DNA of 64,000 bases from Allolobophora icterica. Lineage: Eukaryota > Annelida > Clitellata > Crassiclitellata > Lumbricidae. Of the stretch, positions 1 through 12,283 are shown piece after piece. Position numbers and translations under genes: made by a program. The notes under the pieces are model-generated. The model did not search any database and was not told the origin of the DNA. It saw nothing but the letters and a program-made list of their open reading frames with translations. How positions within the stretch are numbered: position 1 is the stretch's first letter; the number at the start of each line of letters is the position of its first letter. Location: positions 91,072,062-91,136,061 of the forward strand of contig OY744604.1 in NCBI GenBank assembly GCA_963556255.1, written 5' to 3'.

Positions 1-5
1 TGGAG
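1..5 (+). CDS. Last 5 bases of a CUB C-half exon (gene 1, type I), cut by window edge
   Basis: The window opens on TGGAG followed by gtgagg. This matches base for base the end of the type I C-half exon at 44770-44935 (…Leu-Gly-Gly, phase 1 donor). The intron behind it is also similar to the one after 44935. It implies that an upstream CUB gene reaches into the window, with the type II module at 745-2267 as its next domain. Confidence 0.55.
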
Positions 6-744
6 GTGAGGATTATCACAGTTACGCCAAGGCCTCAACTTCGGATTTGTATAGCGTCTCTTCACGAAAAACTATCGACGTCACTAAAAAAACACAGTCA
101 AATAGAATGGGTTGAAAGACGCTTTCTTAAACAAGGCAGAAAAAGACAAAGGAATGTCGTAGGTACATGGCAATCTATTTGAAAAAGTAGACCTACCTCA
201 TCGATATTTATATGTTGCACCGTGGGAGTTCACGCCATCGGACAACTAGGATATCTTGACGGCATGGGAAAGTCTTATGTGGCAGGAAATGGACGACAAG
301 AAGATATATAGCGAGCTGATTTTGGATTGAGCAAGACGCTTTTGCAAATACGTTAACATTCTTTCTGGACTTATTGTTTTAATGTACCAGTTTTCTACAC
401 AATAACGACATGAATATGGAGCGTGGAAGGGATGAAAAAATATTATAAAACTGAAATATTTAAAGAATTAATACAGAAATGAATAACACAAAGGCAAAAC
501 TATAATTAAATCAAATTATACAGTAGGCGCCTACAGTAAAGTAGCAATTCTAAATGGAAGTATATTTAAGTAGATCTTATGTTTGCATCTAGCAATGTAA
601 ATAACGACTTTTAGAAACCTGTCACATGTTCTTGAACGGCTGGTAAATTTCTTGTTCTTTTTTTCATCGGATTAATGAAAATAATTATTTCTCACTTATT
701 TGTAATCAAACGAATATTTGATTTGATTTGATTTGATTCTTTAG

Positions 745-917
745 GTTGTGGTGACACTGTGTATACTGGGTCTGACGGATTTGTTTCATCTCCGAATTAT
801 CCAAATAGCTACGACAACAACCATAATTGCTCTAACATCATCTGGACTCGTCTTAGAAGCTCATTTTCTATCACTTTTCAATCCATGGATGTCGAGGAAT
901 GCTGCGACTTTGTTGAG
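745..917 (+). CDS. CUB N-half exon A1 (gene 1, type II)
   Basis: The exon starts after a tttag acceptor in phase 1 and encodes CGDTVYTGSDGFVSSPNYP, the standard opening of a CUB domain (first Cys, SPNYP motif). It goes on to the second Cys in NHNCSNIIW and an ECCDFVE end. It is 173 nt, the same length as exons 22161-22333 and 46066-46238. The expected donor position reads GAG|gcaaga, a GC-type donor also present in its paralogue at 46066-46238. CUB domains are extracellular beta-sandwich modules for protein or sugar binding; the specific ligand is unknown. Confidence 0.85.
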
Positions 918-2098
918 GCAAGAAGATTTAGTTTCTCAAGCGATTTCTTCTGTCTTGTGATCAAAGCAGGCTACGATTTATTCGACTTCTTGGGCACAGT
1001 GATAACTGCTAGTGTGACGGACTGGTAACAGGTCTTCATGAAGGTTTCATAAATGATAAAAATCTTATTTAAATAATCGTAGATTTATGAAATAGTTTTA
1101 TGTTTAAGATGTTCCCCTGGATTTGCCTTTTTTTATAGTATTAAACGATTCATTATTTTATCTCAGCTTAATTTGAAAGCCCATTATTATTTCATCACCG
1201 TATACGCCTGCCAAGAGTTAATCGTGTGAAGACAATTCCCGATCACAGAGACGCTAGCTGTCGCTTTTCGCCGCAACCTAAGTTAACAGTGCCCTTAGTT
1301 ATAACTCATGAGATCAATAAGGCTTTCCTTCGTATGATTGAACGTCGAACGATGTTATACCTGTAAACTAGTACGGAAGGCAAGTAGCGTTGTCCTAGTC
1401 ATACTTTAAGATGTCCTGACCGTTGATGATGGTTGCCGTTCATTGTACTACCACAGACTCGAGTTGTGGCTGCAATCCATATATACAAACCGATCTACCT
1501 TCGATCGTTTGAGCGAATAAAGCGTGAATTAAAGGAGAGTTCGGGTTGAGGCAACTTACTAGGCCTAAATATGTATTTCGGACGAGAGGGCGTCCTGGAA
1601 ACCATTGCCGGACTCCTGCAGGCTGCAACGAAATACCAATATCGTAGGGGAGTAAGTCACTTCTGGAGTGTGTGGTCGGTAGATGAAAAGAATCCCGATT
1701 CTTGAAGAGGTGACACGTATGGTAGTGAGTCAAAACCGAAACATACGCTGTCTCTATTTCAGAAACCGGTACCAAGAAGTTTCAAGATTTTGTTCCGCCC
1801 TGTTTCGAGTTTGCAAGATGGACTAATTGCTGATAGCCTAGTGGGATGAGAGGGTGCGCTGGGAATCTGAGGGAAGGTTATGTTATTGACTAATAGATAC
1901 GTAAGAAACAGACCTTTGAAATAACAACGGTAATTGTCACGGAATTTTACCACATTTGCTGGTTTAAGTAAGACCTTCATGAGGAAAATATACTGTCAAC
2001 GAGAGATAGGCCTAATCAGCGAGTTCTATGCTGCTTACAAAACTTTCCTATCGCAGTAGTTACCAATATAAATGTAGTTCATACTTCCTCCATTTCAG
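918..2098 (+). other. Intron between A1 and B1; nothing else recognised
   Basis: This is about 1.2 kb. Open frames on the minus strand at 1440-1980 have no recognisable family signature and no counterpart in the paralogous intron at 46239-47631. Confidence 0.4.
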
Positions 2099-2267
2099 CT
2101 TAGTTGCCTGGACAATGCAGAGTATGGACCGTCTCGTTTTACTGGAACCTCCATTCCACCCAAGCAGGACATTCCCGGATGCACCCAAGTCCTTGTTTGG
2201 TTCTACAGTGATGACACCTTTGTGCACGATGGATTCTCCCTTGTATACGTTGCTACTCCGGAGTCAG
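2099..2267 (+). CDS. CUB C-half exon B1 (gene 1, type II)
   Basis: The exon follows a catttcag acceptor, is read in phase 0 and ends TCA G|gtgagtg (phase 1). The translation runs LSCLDNAEYGPSRFTG…, then GCTQVLVWFYSDDT and DGFSLVYV, which fits the last strands of a CUB fold (F-x-S-D, G-F-x-x-x-Y). It is 56 codons plus one base and pairs with exon 745-917. It is close to exon 47632-47800 but has drifted, for example NLEYF to SLVYV. A terminal exon downstream was not found. Confidence 0.83.
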
Positions 2268-2364
2268 GTGAGTGAAAGAGTTGCTCAGTTAGTGTTGTAG
2301 GTTGAGAAAGCAAACTAGTTGACCTTTGACCGTACTGTAATGTAATGTAGGGCAACTATGATGT

Positions 2365-2530
2365 ATGTGAAAAGCTGCCTCAGAGGTGGACAGCTTATTC
2401 ACCGGCAATACATCAGGGCTCCAAGTCCGTCAGAACCGCATACATTGTGGGATCCCGGCTCTTGCGGAGAAACTTATACTCTCTGAGACACAGGCTGTTA
2501 TTTAATCCGCCGAAAATCCTGTGATGGGCG
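2365..2530 (+). repeat. tRNA-like SINE-type segment, degraded
   Basis: It is similar to 47965-48170, where the internal promoter B-box-like GGTTCGAATCC is intact; here it reads GTGGGATCCC and is decayed. Both copies lie shortly after a type II C-half exon, so they belong to the duplicated R block and not to separate insertions. Confidence 0.4.
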
Positions 2531-3407
2531 ATAAGAAAATGAAACATGGTGTTTCTGTTTAAATTTACGAATCTTCTCTGCTTGTGACATTGATAAGGGT
2601 TTCGTACCTCGTTCGGTGCATTTTATCCGTTTCTACCAGACCATGTCACCCTAAAACTCCAAATTTAATAGCGAGGTGGTTTATTGAACTTATTAGTAGT
2701 CCTACCTGATGCTTCATATTAATTTATACTAAAAATTTCAAAGGGTTTCCAGGCTAACACTATTTAGTTGACCCTGATGGATCACCATGCCAAATGTTGT
2801 GCTTTTATCAAACGCGTAACATTTACTTTGAAATACAGCGCTTACTGTGACTAACAGGTGCGGCCACTATCCAATAGCACGAACCGGCATGTGCTCTCTT
2901 TAATTGAATGTTTAGTTTGTTTACCGGGCAAACGCACCCTGACGGCGGAGTCTGATGTAACCGGAGATGCGTTCGTCTGTGGCGCACAGTTCTTGGCCAA
3001 TTAGACGCGGAATAGTCGTAGACCACTTCCAAGAGAACGATATGAATGTCTATATATCTGTCTGTCAGTCGGTCTGTTTGTATGTGTGTCTGTCTGCGTA
3101 TAGCTTATGCATGGACATCTTGATTAGCATGGACTATAGACGTGAATACAGCCTGTACGTCTGTTGGCCCACTACTGCAGCAGTAGCTCAGCATTACCAT
3201 GCTTTAGGATGATGCTATACGTTGATTTAATGAACACTAGACCAGAATAACAAATTGCTCATGTAGATAATACAGCATGCATGTGTAAAGACAATGTGTG
3301 GCAATTTTCAATAGGAAAAAGAATAATATAAATGTACTATTACCTATATGAATATGCCCGGATAGAAATTTGTCATGGATGATTATCAAGTTCACTGGTG
3401 TGAAGCA

Positions 3408-4420
3408 CTAGAAAGCAGGGCCTACTACGTAGGGGGGGAAGGAATCAGACTGCTTCCAATTTGGGCCAGGGGGGGAAAAGTTTCCCCCTGGCACAGTCAC
3501 TAATTTCTAATAATTAGTGACTAATAAAGTGACTAATTACTAATGATTCTTAAAGTATTGTATTGTGATGTATCAGTATTATGGGCCATGCAATATTTGC
3601 TGAGGTTACCGTACAGTGTCTAAGCAGTGTTATAGTGTATCATTATTACTTGTTTTTCTTTAGCTATTGGTCATTATGTTCTGCTGTTTTTTTTGATGAA
3701 AGATGCAAAAAGTATTTTAAAAATTGAAGAAAAGCAATCACAATCCTGTTGATTTAGAAATTTCCTAAATATGGGACACATGTTAAAATATTGGGCAATA
3801 TAGGACACTGTTCAGCAAATATATGGGGATTTTAAATATTGCATTATGAATGCACATTTCTGGTGTAATGCAGCGGTAAAAGGCTCCATCCCTGCCTACT
3901 ACAGTGTTATCCAGCCGACAATTATTTTGCAGGAATATTTCAAGACCTGGTAATCCCAGTTTCACTGCACTACACAACAATAATTGTAGCACTTAAATTT
4001 TGTGCCATATTTATTACAGCTTGTCCAATAAAATTTTTACAGTGCACTGGGAGCCCTGCAGAAATTAATTCAACAGTTCAGTTGAACTAAAATGTAGTCT
4101 TCAAAAGCCAGTTTTCTTGCTCCAAAAAAGTGCTAAAACTCGCCTACGGCAATGTAGAAATCCAAAATTTTTCCGGGGGAGGACCCCCGGACCCCCCACT
4201 TCAAGGGGAGGGGAGGGGAGGGGAGGGGAGGGGAGGGGAGGGGAGGGGAGGGGAGGGGAGGGGGAATGTACAGGAGGGGTAAAGGGGAGTGGAGTGGATT
4301 GAGTGGGGGATGGGAGTGGGGAGGTGTAGTGGAGGAAGGGGATGGAAAAAGGGGGGTGTTTTACAGTAAGGGGGGATTGCTTCCAGCTTACAGGGGGGGA
4401 TAGTAGGCCCTGCTAGAAAG
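3408..4420. mobile_element. hAT-type non-autonomous element with 8-bp target duplication
   Basis: The element spans 3416-4412 (997 bp). Terminal inverted repeats are CAGGGCCTACTA and TAGTAGGCCCTG, 12 bp and perfect. The flanking 8-bp direct repeats CTAGAAAG are at 3408-3415 and 4413-4420. An 8-bp duplication with CAG…CTG ends is the hAT signature. It contains a GGGGA microsatellite and no recognisable transposase. It sits at the left edge of the P-element-like remnant. Confidence 0.88.
4205..4263 (+). repeat. (GGGGA)n microsatellite
   Basis: About eleven consecutive GGGGA units lie inside the hAT element at 3416-4412, followed by a looser G-rich tail to about 4380. Confidence 0.95.
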
Positions 4421-6483
4421 TTTGCCTATTTTTCTACGCTTTGCAGGCTGCTGATTACTTTGGTTAGCGTCACTTGTAAGCTTCTTTACGGCATGTTTTG
4501 TAGAGGTCTTAACATTGACTATGTTCCACAGTTTTATTATTAATGCCAAGAAATCTGCGGTGCCAGTCCATGATGACTTCCCGTCTTGGGTTCCACAGAA
4601 CCTCAAAGCATCACGTTGACTCTGAAAAAAATGGATGTTGCAAAAATTTCACTGATGTTTTCTCGATGCTTTTTGGATATTCTACTCGTTTTGCAACATA
4701 AATTTCATCAATGATAAGGATGACCGTCCTTTCATACTGGTTTAGCTTGGAGATCCTCAATTTCAAATAGGAACTGTTGTCGAGTCCAGTGGCAGAATTC
4801 AAACGTCGAGTGACCTTCCTCAGAGTGGTTGTTGTTGGCAAACACAAAATATTTTGATCCTGAAGAACCATGTATGCGTAAATCATATATGATAGTATCA
4901 CAAGCTTTGCTGAATAGACTCGTCCAAATTTTTCTCAGACAACAACTTAAGTTGCTCAGTTAAGAAGCTAATTTTATTTTCCTTCAGACTATCTGTAGTG
5001 GTTTTCAAATGCTGTGTAGCCGTTTTAATTAAGGCTGTTCAACGATTAAAAATTTTAATCGCGATTAATCTTGCGATTAAGAAAAATAATCGCGATTAAT
5101 CTTGCGATTAATCGCATCATGAGCAAAACTTTGTCGTTGTTTACAGATTGTAAACAGCTATGAATTTAAAGAAAAAACTTGTCAATGTTGTCCATTTGTT
5201 ATTAACATATATGTAGAATTTCAAATGTCATCCATTTTCTGTTTTTCATAAGTCCTGTTTCAGCCAGTTGTTGAGACAAACTAACTAGTTAACATTGTCA
5301 GGTGAGAGTGCTGAACGTTTCTTATTAAGAATGTTTCCAACAGCAGAAAACAGTCTTTCGCACGGAACAGTAGCTGTTGGCGATCCTACATATTTCTGTG
5401 CTAACTTCGCGCGTGTCTTAGGTGCACCATCGTATCTGCCGTTTTAAAAATAAACTGGCCGTTCGTTATAGATCGTTCCACTTCTTTCTCGCTCTTTTTC
5501 TCCGACATTTTATAGATGATTAATAACCCGCTAGAAGATATAATACGAACGAAGATTAAACTACATGCATAGAAACTTTCATAGAAAGGACGAATTTGGA
5601 CAACTAGTGTGCACCGCCATTAACAGGAAATTGTTTTAGTTGCCTATGAGTTCGCCCAACCCAACTGAGTGAATTAAGCCCAATCTCGGCCAAAGACTTT
5701 TGGCTTCGGCAGTACCTCACGCATTGCAGTGTTCGGTAAACCCCTATCCAAAACTGTCTGTTTGCGATTAAAATTTAATCGCGATTAAATGTTTTAATCG
5801 CGTTAATCGTCCAGAAAATTTAACGCGTTAATCGCGCGCGTTAACTGCGATTAATCAACAGCCCTAGTTTTAATGTTGAATTCAAGTGTGCGAGAAGTTG
5901 GATCTCCGATCCATGCCTTTACACGAGCCATTAAATTCACAAGTTGTTACATACTCAGGAGTGGACCCTTAACTAAATCATGATACTGGGTTGACGGAAC
6001 AACAACTTTCTCATCCGCTGTAACAGCCATGGTGAAATCACTTCTAACAATAATACTCCCATTATTTTAGGTATATCATCAGATTCTGTCACTTTGATTA
6101 GATAGGTCCTATACAAAGAGAGCTTGTTCAACAATATAGATCTTAAAATCCTCAGGTAAAGTCGTCTCAGCTCGCAATCGTTCCTCAAGTTGTGACACTG
6201 TGAGACCGGAAATGTTGTCATTCTCCATGAAGGACTGCTCCAGGGTGTCAAGCCTCTTCTCCTCTAGCTGAAATCGGCTTGATGTTGTGGCTCTAGAAGT
6301 TGATCTGGGGACGTTACATGTTTTTGACAGATACTTTGGAGCATTAGAAAAGGTAGATGGAACGGCTTCCTCTTTCAGATACCTTCTGAAGGGTTTTACA
6401 GATGATTCAGACTTCTTCCTTCTCCTGGAAACGTTTGTATCTTGTGGTTCTTCAATAAAATCACTTCTGGCATAGTTCGACAT
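4421..6483 (-). pseudogene. P-element/THAP9-like transposase remnant
   Basis: Minus-strand reading gives transposase-like pieces in order. First is a lysine/serine-rich part from 6483. Next is VRSDFTMAVTADEKVVVPST (about 5975-6045). Then come LPTTTTLRKVTRRL and TVILIIDEIYVAKRVEY (4611-4901), the last resembling the catalytic-region I-D-E-x signature of P-element/THAP9 transposases. Frames are broken by stops and shifts, and a hAT element splits it at 5030-5866. No N-terminal THAP zinc finger was seen upstream of 6483. Family assignment is from motif memory, not a search. Confidence 0.65.
5022..5874 (-). mobile_element. hAT element with GCGATTAA subterminal repeats, nested in the P-like remnant
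   Basis: The element is 5030-5866 (837 bp). Ends are TAAGGCTGTT and AACAGCCCTA, inverted with one mismatch. GTTTTAAT direct repeats (8 bp) lie at 5022-5029 and 5867-5874. Many copies of GCGATTAATC crowd both ends. On the minus strand about 5260-5440 reads AQKYVGSPTATVPCERLFSA and then a NKKRSALSPDNVN-like stretch. This is the hAT C-terminal dimerisation region (S/C-E-R-x-F-S and L-x-P-x-N-V motifs). Frame is kept only locally, so it is a dead or deleted copy. Confidence 0.85.
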
Positions 6484-6484
6484 T

Positions 6485-6985
6485 ACTGACTGGGAAATAA
6501 TGGAATGTTATTTTTTTCTCCATTATCTCCATTACCTGGGCTATTACGATACCCACTTCTACAGCCAAACCCTGCTTATTTATATACCATTTCAAATAAT
6601 AGATAGTCCAATAGTAATCAGTTAATCTAATTGTTGTGTACAAGTCTCCTACAGATAATCCAACTGCTGTCTATGAAACAGATAATCCAAGAGAATTATT
6701 GAAGTAATCTCACACAAGAATCTCCTTCCACAATTTATCCAAAGAATGGAATCATGCTACATTCTAACATACACTAATACTTTCAGATACAGGCTTTGAA
6801 TGCCTTGGAAAGCCAAACATGGCTGCTGCTGTTCGGGCATGAGTAACTTTCGACCCCGGTCTGACCTTTTGGTCCATATTATAATATCCAGATGTCCATG
6901 GCTTATGTGTGCAGGTATGTGTGTATTTATGTGTATATCCAACACTTATAATTATATCACCTTTACATAACATGTCAATAACGAT
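6485..6985. other. Unassigned spacer
   Basis: I see no exon, inverted-repeat end or family motif here. The open frames at 6757-6973 lack any signature. Confidence 0.3.
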
Positions 6986-7700
6986 ATGTTTGTCTGTCTG
7001 ATCTATGCATGTATGTATAAATCCAAGAATTTATATAGCGCCTCTATAAAACAGTGTATTAACGATCGAACATGGGTCTGTGTGTCTGTCTGGATGTCTG
7101 GTTGTGCGGCTGTCTATCTCTCTTTTTATGTGCTGCAGATGACCACAGATAACGAAAAGTGCCGAGCTATGGAACGCCGAATACAGAAGAAAGAAGAAAG
7201 GGAGATGAAAGATTGAGTCACAATTAAACTTTGCTGACTAATCGCCTTGCTGTAGTTTAGTTAGCAAATAAATTTCGTGTTACTGATGACAATTTTAAAT
7301 AGATTTCTGATGACGTTTCTTTCGCTGCATTTTTTTACTTTGGTTTTCTTTCACAAAGACCTGTTCTCGATGGGAATTTTCGTTTAGACATTTCAATGGC
7401 CATTTTAAGTTTCCAAGTTCCATTTTTTGCTTTTTTAGTTTTCCTGTTCTATCTTTGACTTAAAGTAGTTTAGAGGGGTTTTAGGAAAATGCTCTTCCCA
7501 AGCCTCGATGTTGTGGTCGACGTTAATCATCTTTCTTATAACACAGCATTGCTAAACAGCCACTAAAGATTTTTAACAATTAAACCGCTAACCTCTGAAT
7601 AGTGAATATAGAAAATAATCATATTTGTTAAGACACGGCATCGTTCAACAAAACCAAACCACTTGCCTATAGTTTATCGGACAACCCTCATCCAAACCCG
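6986..7700 (+). repeat. Segment shared with 48250-48960 (R block, gene 3' side)
   Basis: The segment contains TTATATAGCGCCTCTATA, an L2/SINE-type tail motif in reverse. It then has TGCTGCAG followed by an AG-rich stretch with GCTATGGAACGCCGAA and AAGAAAGAAGAAAG. The same order is found at 48290-48460. A splice acceptor before the AG-rich stretch would give, in phase 1, a stop after four or three codons in the two copies, so this is a candidate terminal exon. However, codons of the overlapping open frame are not conserved between the copies. Confidence 0.35.
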
Positions 7701-7894
7701 TTTCAGGGAATGCAGCTATATTAAAGGAGTTCTTTAATAAAACACCCAAACGTACTATGCATAGGGAAAATTCTAATGATTCAGGCCGCAAGGTACTTGA
7801 AATTTGACCGTTATCGTCACCGTTTCACCATTTGCATCCCTTTCAGTTACCAAATAGACGTGTGTGGATCTGCTAACTGAAACCTACCTTATTT

Positions 7895-8070
7895 CCTTCC
7901 TGGCTTCCTCCCTTCTTTCCTTTCTACCTTCCTTCCTTCCTTCCTGGATTCCTTTCCTTCTACTTTTCTTCGTTCGTTCGTTCGTTGCTTCCTTCCTTCC
8001 TTCCTTCATTCATTCACTCATTCATTCATTCGTTCCTTCCTGGTTTCCTTCCATCTTTCTTTATTCTGAC
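7895..8070 (+). repeat. (CTTC/CATT)n simple-sequence tract
   Basis: Imperfect CTTC, GTTC and ATTC tetranucleotides run across about 175 bp. The long open frame over it is only repeat translation. Confidence 0.9.
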
Positions 8071-8147
8071 TCTGGCCAGAGATTATCGGATTTTGACTTT
8101 GTTTCTCTAAAGGATCACAAATCCGCCTATGATACAAATTAAAGATC

Positions 8148-8652
8148 TAACTTGCAAAAAGATTGATTGACGAAATAACTGCGTTACAGAAGTCATTTGA
8201 TCTAGATCCGTCTTTCCCAAAGGCGGCGTGGTCCTCCCAACTCAAGACCGATCTCATGTTCTCGAAGTCTTCGCTCCAGATGAATTCCTCGTTGGCAGGG
8301 TGAGTCTCCCGGAAAAGATAAATACTTCTCAGCATTCGATCGAAACCCAGACAAGCAGCGTTTTCGACTGCCACGGCTGGGCCAGCGTCCGTCTTCGTCG
8401 TGTTCTTGGACTGATCATAATCCGGAAGTACCCTGCAGGGGACTTGGCTGCCACCTGCGGAACCATCCCTGCCATCTGGCGATTGATGGCAATGGGAGGG
8501 TGTTTGTAGATGACAGACTAACCACTCTCTTCATCGACTCATAGCTCCGCCTCCAACAGGTCCTTCTCACAAGGAATAGGGATGACTTGAATCAGCCGTG
8601 AAGGCTCTGCTACGTACGAGGCACTGGACAAATCCTTGTCGGCCATAGGAAA
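8148..8652 (-). pseudogene. Unidentified degraded coding-like segment, minus strand
   Basis: From an ATG near 8650 the minus strand reads MADKDLSSASYVAEPSRLIQ and continues with two in-frame stops to about 8400. A nearby frame then stays open, reading NAACLGFDRMLRSIYL… to a stop at about 8147. The amino-acid mixture is protein-like, and no splice sites are needed, which suggests a processed or mobile-element-derived pseudogene. I do not recognise the family. Confidence 0.3.
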
Positions 8653-8659
8653 GGAATTG

Positions 8660-10139
8660 ACGTCTACAGCTTGACAGAATATCAAACCTATATTAAAACT
8701 AGTAGTTCAATATCTAAATATTAGGTAAAAAATATATACATATAATATATTGACAGAGGTGAAAAATTAGGCTAAATAAAATAAATAAGCAATACTTTAA
8801 TATCAATAAAAAATCTAATATTAATATAAAAAATAATGTTTGTAATGAGTGTGCATTATTGGACGAAATAATAAATATATAAAACATATAGGTCTAGTCA
8901 CTCAGACATAAAATTAATCAGTTTTGTTCAAAAAATTACCTCAACTAGTAAGTAAGCAACATAAATTTCATAAAAATTGTTGAAAGTCGTGATTTAGGCC
9001 CTAATATGTTCTGCGCGTAGTTTGTCTGACTCGACTTGCCTTTTAGGCTACGTCTCAACTACCATAAATTACCCAAGTTTTTCCAATTAATTTTATCGCA
9101 ATCGGTCGTGGAGTGTCTTCACCAAGGAACGAGCAGCACTAATTTTGTCATATTTTCTAACTTCTATGCATGGCTTAAATAGAGATTATATGATGATGGA
9201 AAGCAAATTCGGTCAAATAAAGTGACAAAAACTGGTTCCGTTTGGCAGCAAAATGCTCTAAATGCACTTTCGACCCAGAGCCCGCTTGGGGGGCTTAAGA
9301 CCCCATTTGTCCCGGTAGTCAAAATCCTTTACAATATGCACTGACTTGCTCATAATACCTAGCCATACAATGCACGCGGTAATTGCGGCAACATCGAGGA
9401 CATTGGAAAATAGTACAACTGGACATCTATTCAACTTCCGCTTGGAAGAAATTGCCTGCTACGATGTTTCCGTCTGATCAACTACAAGGTGACACAATCC
9501 TAAACAAATCTTGCACCTTGACTCATATCTCTTGGTACAACAGGGTTCCTACAAACCCTGACTTGTCCTGTCATTGACCAAGACGTTACAGCATCACTAG
9601 GTCTTCAACCCGGATCTTACTGGTTTAGACAATATGCCTGAAATTACACGTTCTGTGTTGCTTGTTTTTTCTTGGTTTGGGTGAGAAACAATGTCGTAAA
9701 CAATTTCGTTAATGATAAAGAATTGAAATGTTCTCAAATGCTGACCTAACCAGGTTTTTCTAAACCTAAGCCAAACTGATATTCACCAAACCAGTACAGT
9801 ACTACCACAGACCACATAAATACTAGCCATATCCAATAGCCATAGATCTAAAGAACCTCGTAAGATTAGACTGCGTCGACACAAAATATAACAAAATGAA
9901 GAGAAATGACAGAAAAGCATACTCATCTTTGCGAGAAGTAAAAAGAAGATACTAAAATTGGCCGCGATAAAATTATAGTAGTCATTGTTAAGGCTCGATA
10001 GTCTCTATAAGTCGAAGTCATGTAGGCCCGATCAAATTAACTTCACAATAAATCCAAGTAGCAGCAAACAAATCTAAATATTGAAATGTTGTAACTCTAT
10101 GTAATGAACAACCTCATGAAATCCAGTTTTCAATTCCTA

Positions 10140-10140
<1 letters not shown>
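8660..10140. other. AT-rich intergenic sequence, nothing recognised
   Basis: This is a long AT-rich stretch between gene 1 and gene 2. I saw no CUB-type exon, terminal inverted repeat pair or retroelement motif in it. Confidence 0.4.
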
Positions 10141-10475
<335 letters not shown>

Positions 10476-10732
10476 CTGTGTTTGGTACAGGTCGAGGCCA
10501 TGTCTCTGTATGCTTGTAGAGACGGTTTTAGGTCGTGAAAGAACTGTATAGGCCTATCAGACGCAGAAGAAAGTAAATGTCGAACTCTAGACATTGTCGC
10601 ACAAGTCCGCTTGCTTTGTCACCTGCTTCAGTCTTGTCAGATTCAGTGCTTACTTTTACAACAAACCTGTCCATTATGCAAATTAATAGGCCTGCAATCT
10701 ACATTGTGCATGCTCTTTGCAATAAGACTAAC

Positions 10733-11107
10733 CGACTAAGCAGTGTTTAATCTAGTCCCCCTCTTCTGGGAGGGGAAACAAGGTTTCTGGGGGGATCAAC
10801 CAATATTTTTTACTTTCGTCCATCTTGAAAGAGTTCCACACTTTTCCAACTTTCGTCGAGACTTTTGGTTGAATCTCATCTTCCAAAAAAGTTGATGACC
10901 TTTTTAAAGTCATTACACTTTTCCCATGGCAATTACTCTCTCAAAACCTTTTATGACCTTTTTCGGGGGAAAACCATGTATCCTGGGGGGAATTTCCCTC
11001 CTCAAAAGGTCTCTACATTAAAATATCGCTGGCCTCGGAGGGGGAAAACACAAATCCTGAAGGGAGATCCCTCCCAAAGACGTCTAGATCAAACGCTGCC
11101 CACTAAG
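10733..11107. mobile_element. Probable hAT-type element, imperfect target duplication
   Basis: CAGTGTTTAATCTAG at 10741 is inverted against CTAGATCAAACGCTG ending at 11098, with two mismatches in 15. Flanks CGACTAAG and CCACTAAG differ by one base and need a one-base end offset. The interior has repeated TTTCGTC/CCTTTT blocks and G-runs, but no transposase. Confidence 0.5.
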
Positions 11108-11109
11108 TA

Positions 11110-11800
11110 TTTTAGAAGAGGTTATAATAGCTGACTAAATTGATACACAACAAAACAGGAAACGGAAATGGCTTGCAATAAAAGGAGATTCAAGCAAGAA
11201 ACTTGTTTTGGTGAAGCAAGCTCCTACCATGCTATTTCGATTCGAAATCGGTGACGTTCGGACGTTCCAGTGTTATTATTTATTTATTATTTTAAATAAT
11301 GAATAAATAGTTTATTTATGTACGGGATGTGACTGTGAGATCATACAATGTTGGGTATTTGTGTCGTAGTTGTACTTCTCAAGTTGCGAGATTACTGCTT
11401 AGGTGTAAATTTTGAATTTAAAGTCCGAATTGTTCTGGGTGCTAGGCATTCACTGAACTTTTTCTCTAGGTGCATTGGCACCCAAGGCTCACAAGAAGTC
11501 GGCGCCTATGGAGACAATGTGCCTTCTGCTCAGATAAAACACCAGAATCGTTTTGTAGATGGCTAGGAAACGTTGATGACTTATGCATCCGATGATGAAC
11601 TATGTAAACACATTTAAAACGCTATCGGCCAATACTATTTATTCACCAACTGCATTTTAAATCGCCACCCAAACCTTCGCCACTGCCCGAACTCTGGTGG
11701 AGCCAGTCGCAGGTCTGGATTAAAGAGGAGGGCGACGCTAATCATATTTGTTATGATAAATAGTAACTAAACAACCAATAGACAGGCAACTTCCTAATTC
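11110..11800. other. Unassigned intergenic sequence
   Basis: No repeat end or coding signature was recognised. The frame at 11348-11566 has no family features. Confidence 0.3.
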
Positions 11801-11859
11801 AGATTGTGGCTACGGTAAGATCGACGACCTCTGAGATTGTCCCATCGCCTTATATAGGC

Positions 11860-12283
11860 CTACATTCCTCGTGCCCTTCTGACCTTTCTGTACCTTTGTT
11901 TACCTGTATTACTCCTCTCAGCGACTCTGTAATCACTCGCTCGTCTATTCTCCTCTATCTGTTCACTATTCTATTCTCTATTCCCCGTATATTCTCCTCT
12001 ATCACCCACAGTCTTCCACCAAAACCGACCCCAACTTTTCACGAACTTTTACCCCGACTCATCTTATCCTCCACATTACAATTCTTCTCGCCCTAAACGA
12101 CACCCATCTTAAGAGCTGCTCTTCCTCCTCTCTTGATCTGTACCCCTGATAGCCGGACTTGGACCTCCTTTGGACTACCCTTTGGAAAAAACCCTCTGAT
12201 TTGACGCAGAGCTCATGAATAGGCTGTGCCTTGCGCTTGGTCCTCGAGGGGCGCTTTAGAAAGCTGAGAGATTTCGATTACGA
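11860..12283 (+). mobile_element. 3' fragment of L2-like LINE (GATTAC-tail family)
   Basis: The pyrimidine-rich end matches the 3' untranslated part of the LINE at 28500-28850. It shares CCTAAACGACACCC, CGGACTTGGACCTC, TTTGGACTAC, GAATAGGCTG, a GGCGCTTTAGAA hairpin-like motif and a terminal GATTACGA. It is 5' truncated, as is usual for non-LTR elements. Confidence 0.7.

Noticed and set aside
1440..1980. Overlapping minus-strand ORFs in the first intron
   Set aside because: No family signature and no conservation in the paralogous intron.
4117..4302. Gly-rich ORF over the GGGGA repeat
   Set aside because: Microsatellite translation inside a hAT element.
7139..7216. Open frame MTTDNEKCRAMERRIQKKEE as a conserved terminal coding exon
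   Set aside because: Compared with 48387-48470, the majority of codon differences change the amino acid, and the frame does not match the phase-1 donor of the preceding exon. Kept only as a weak shared segment.
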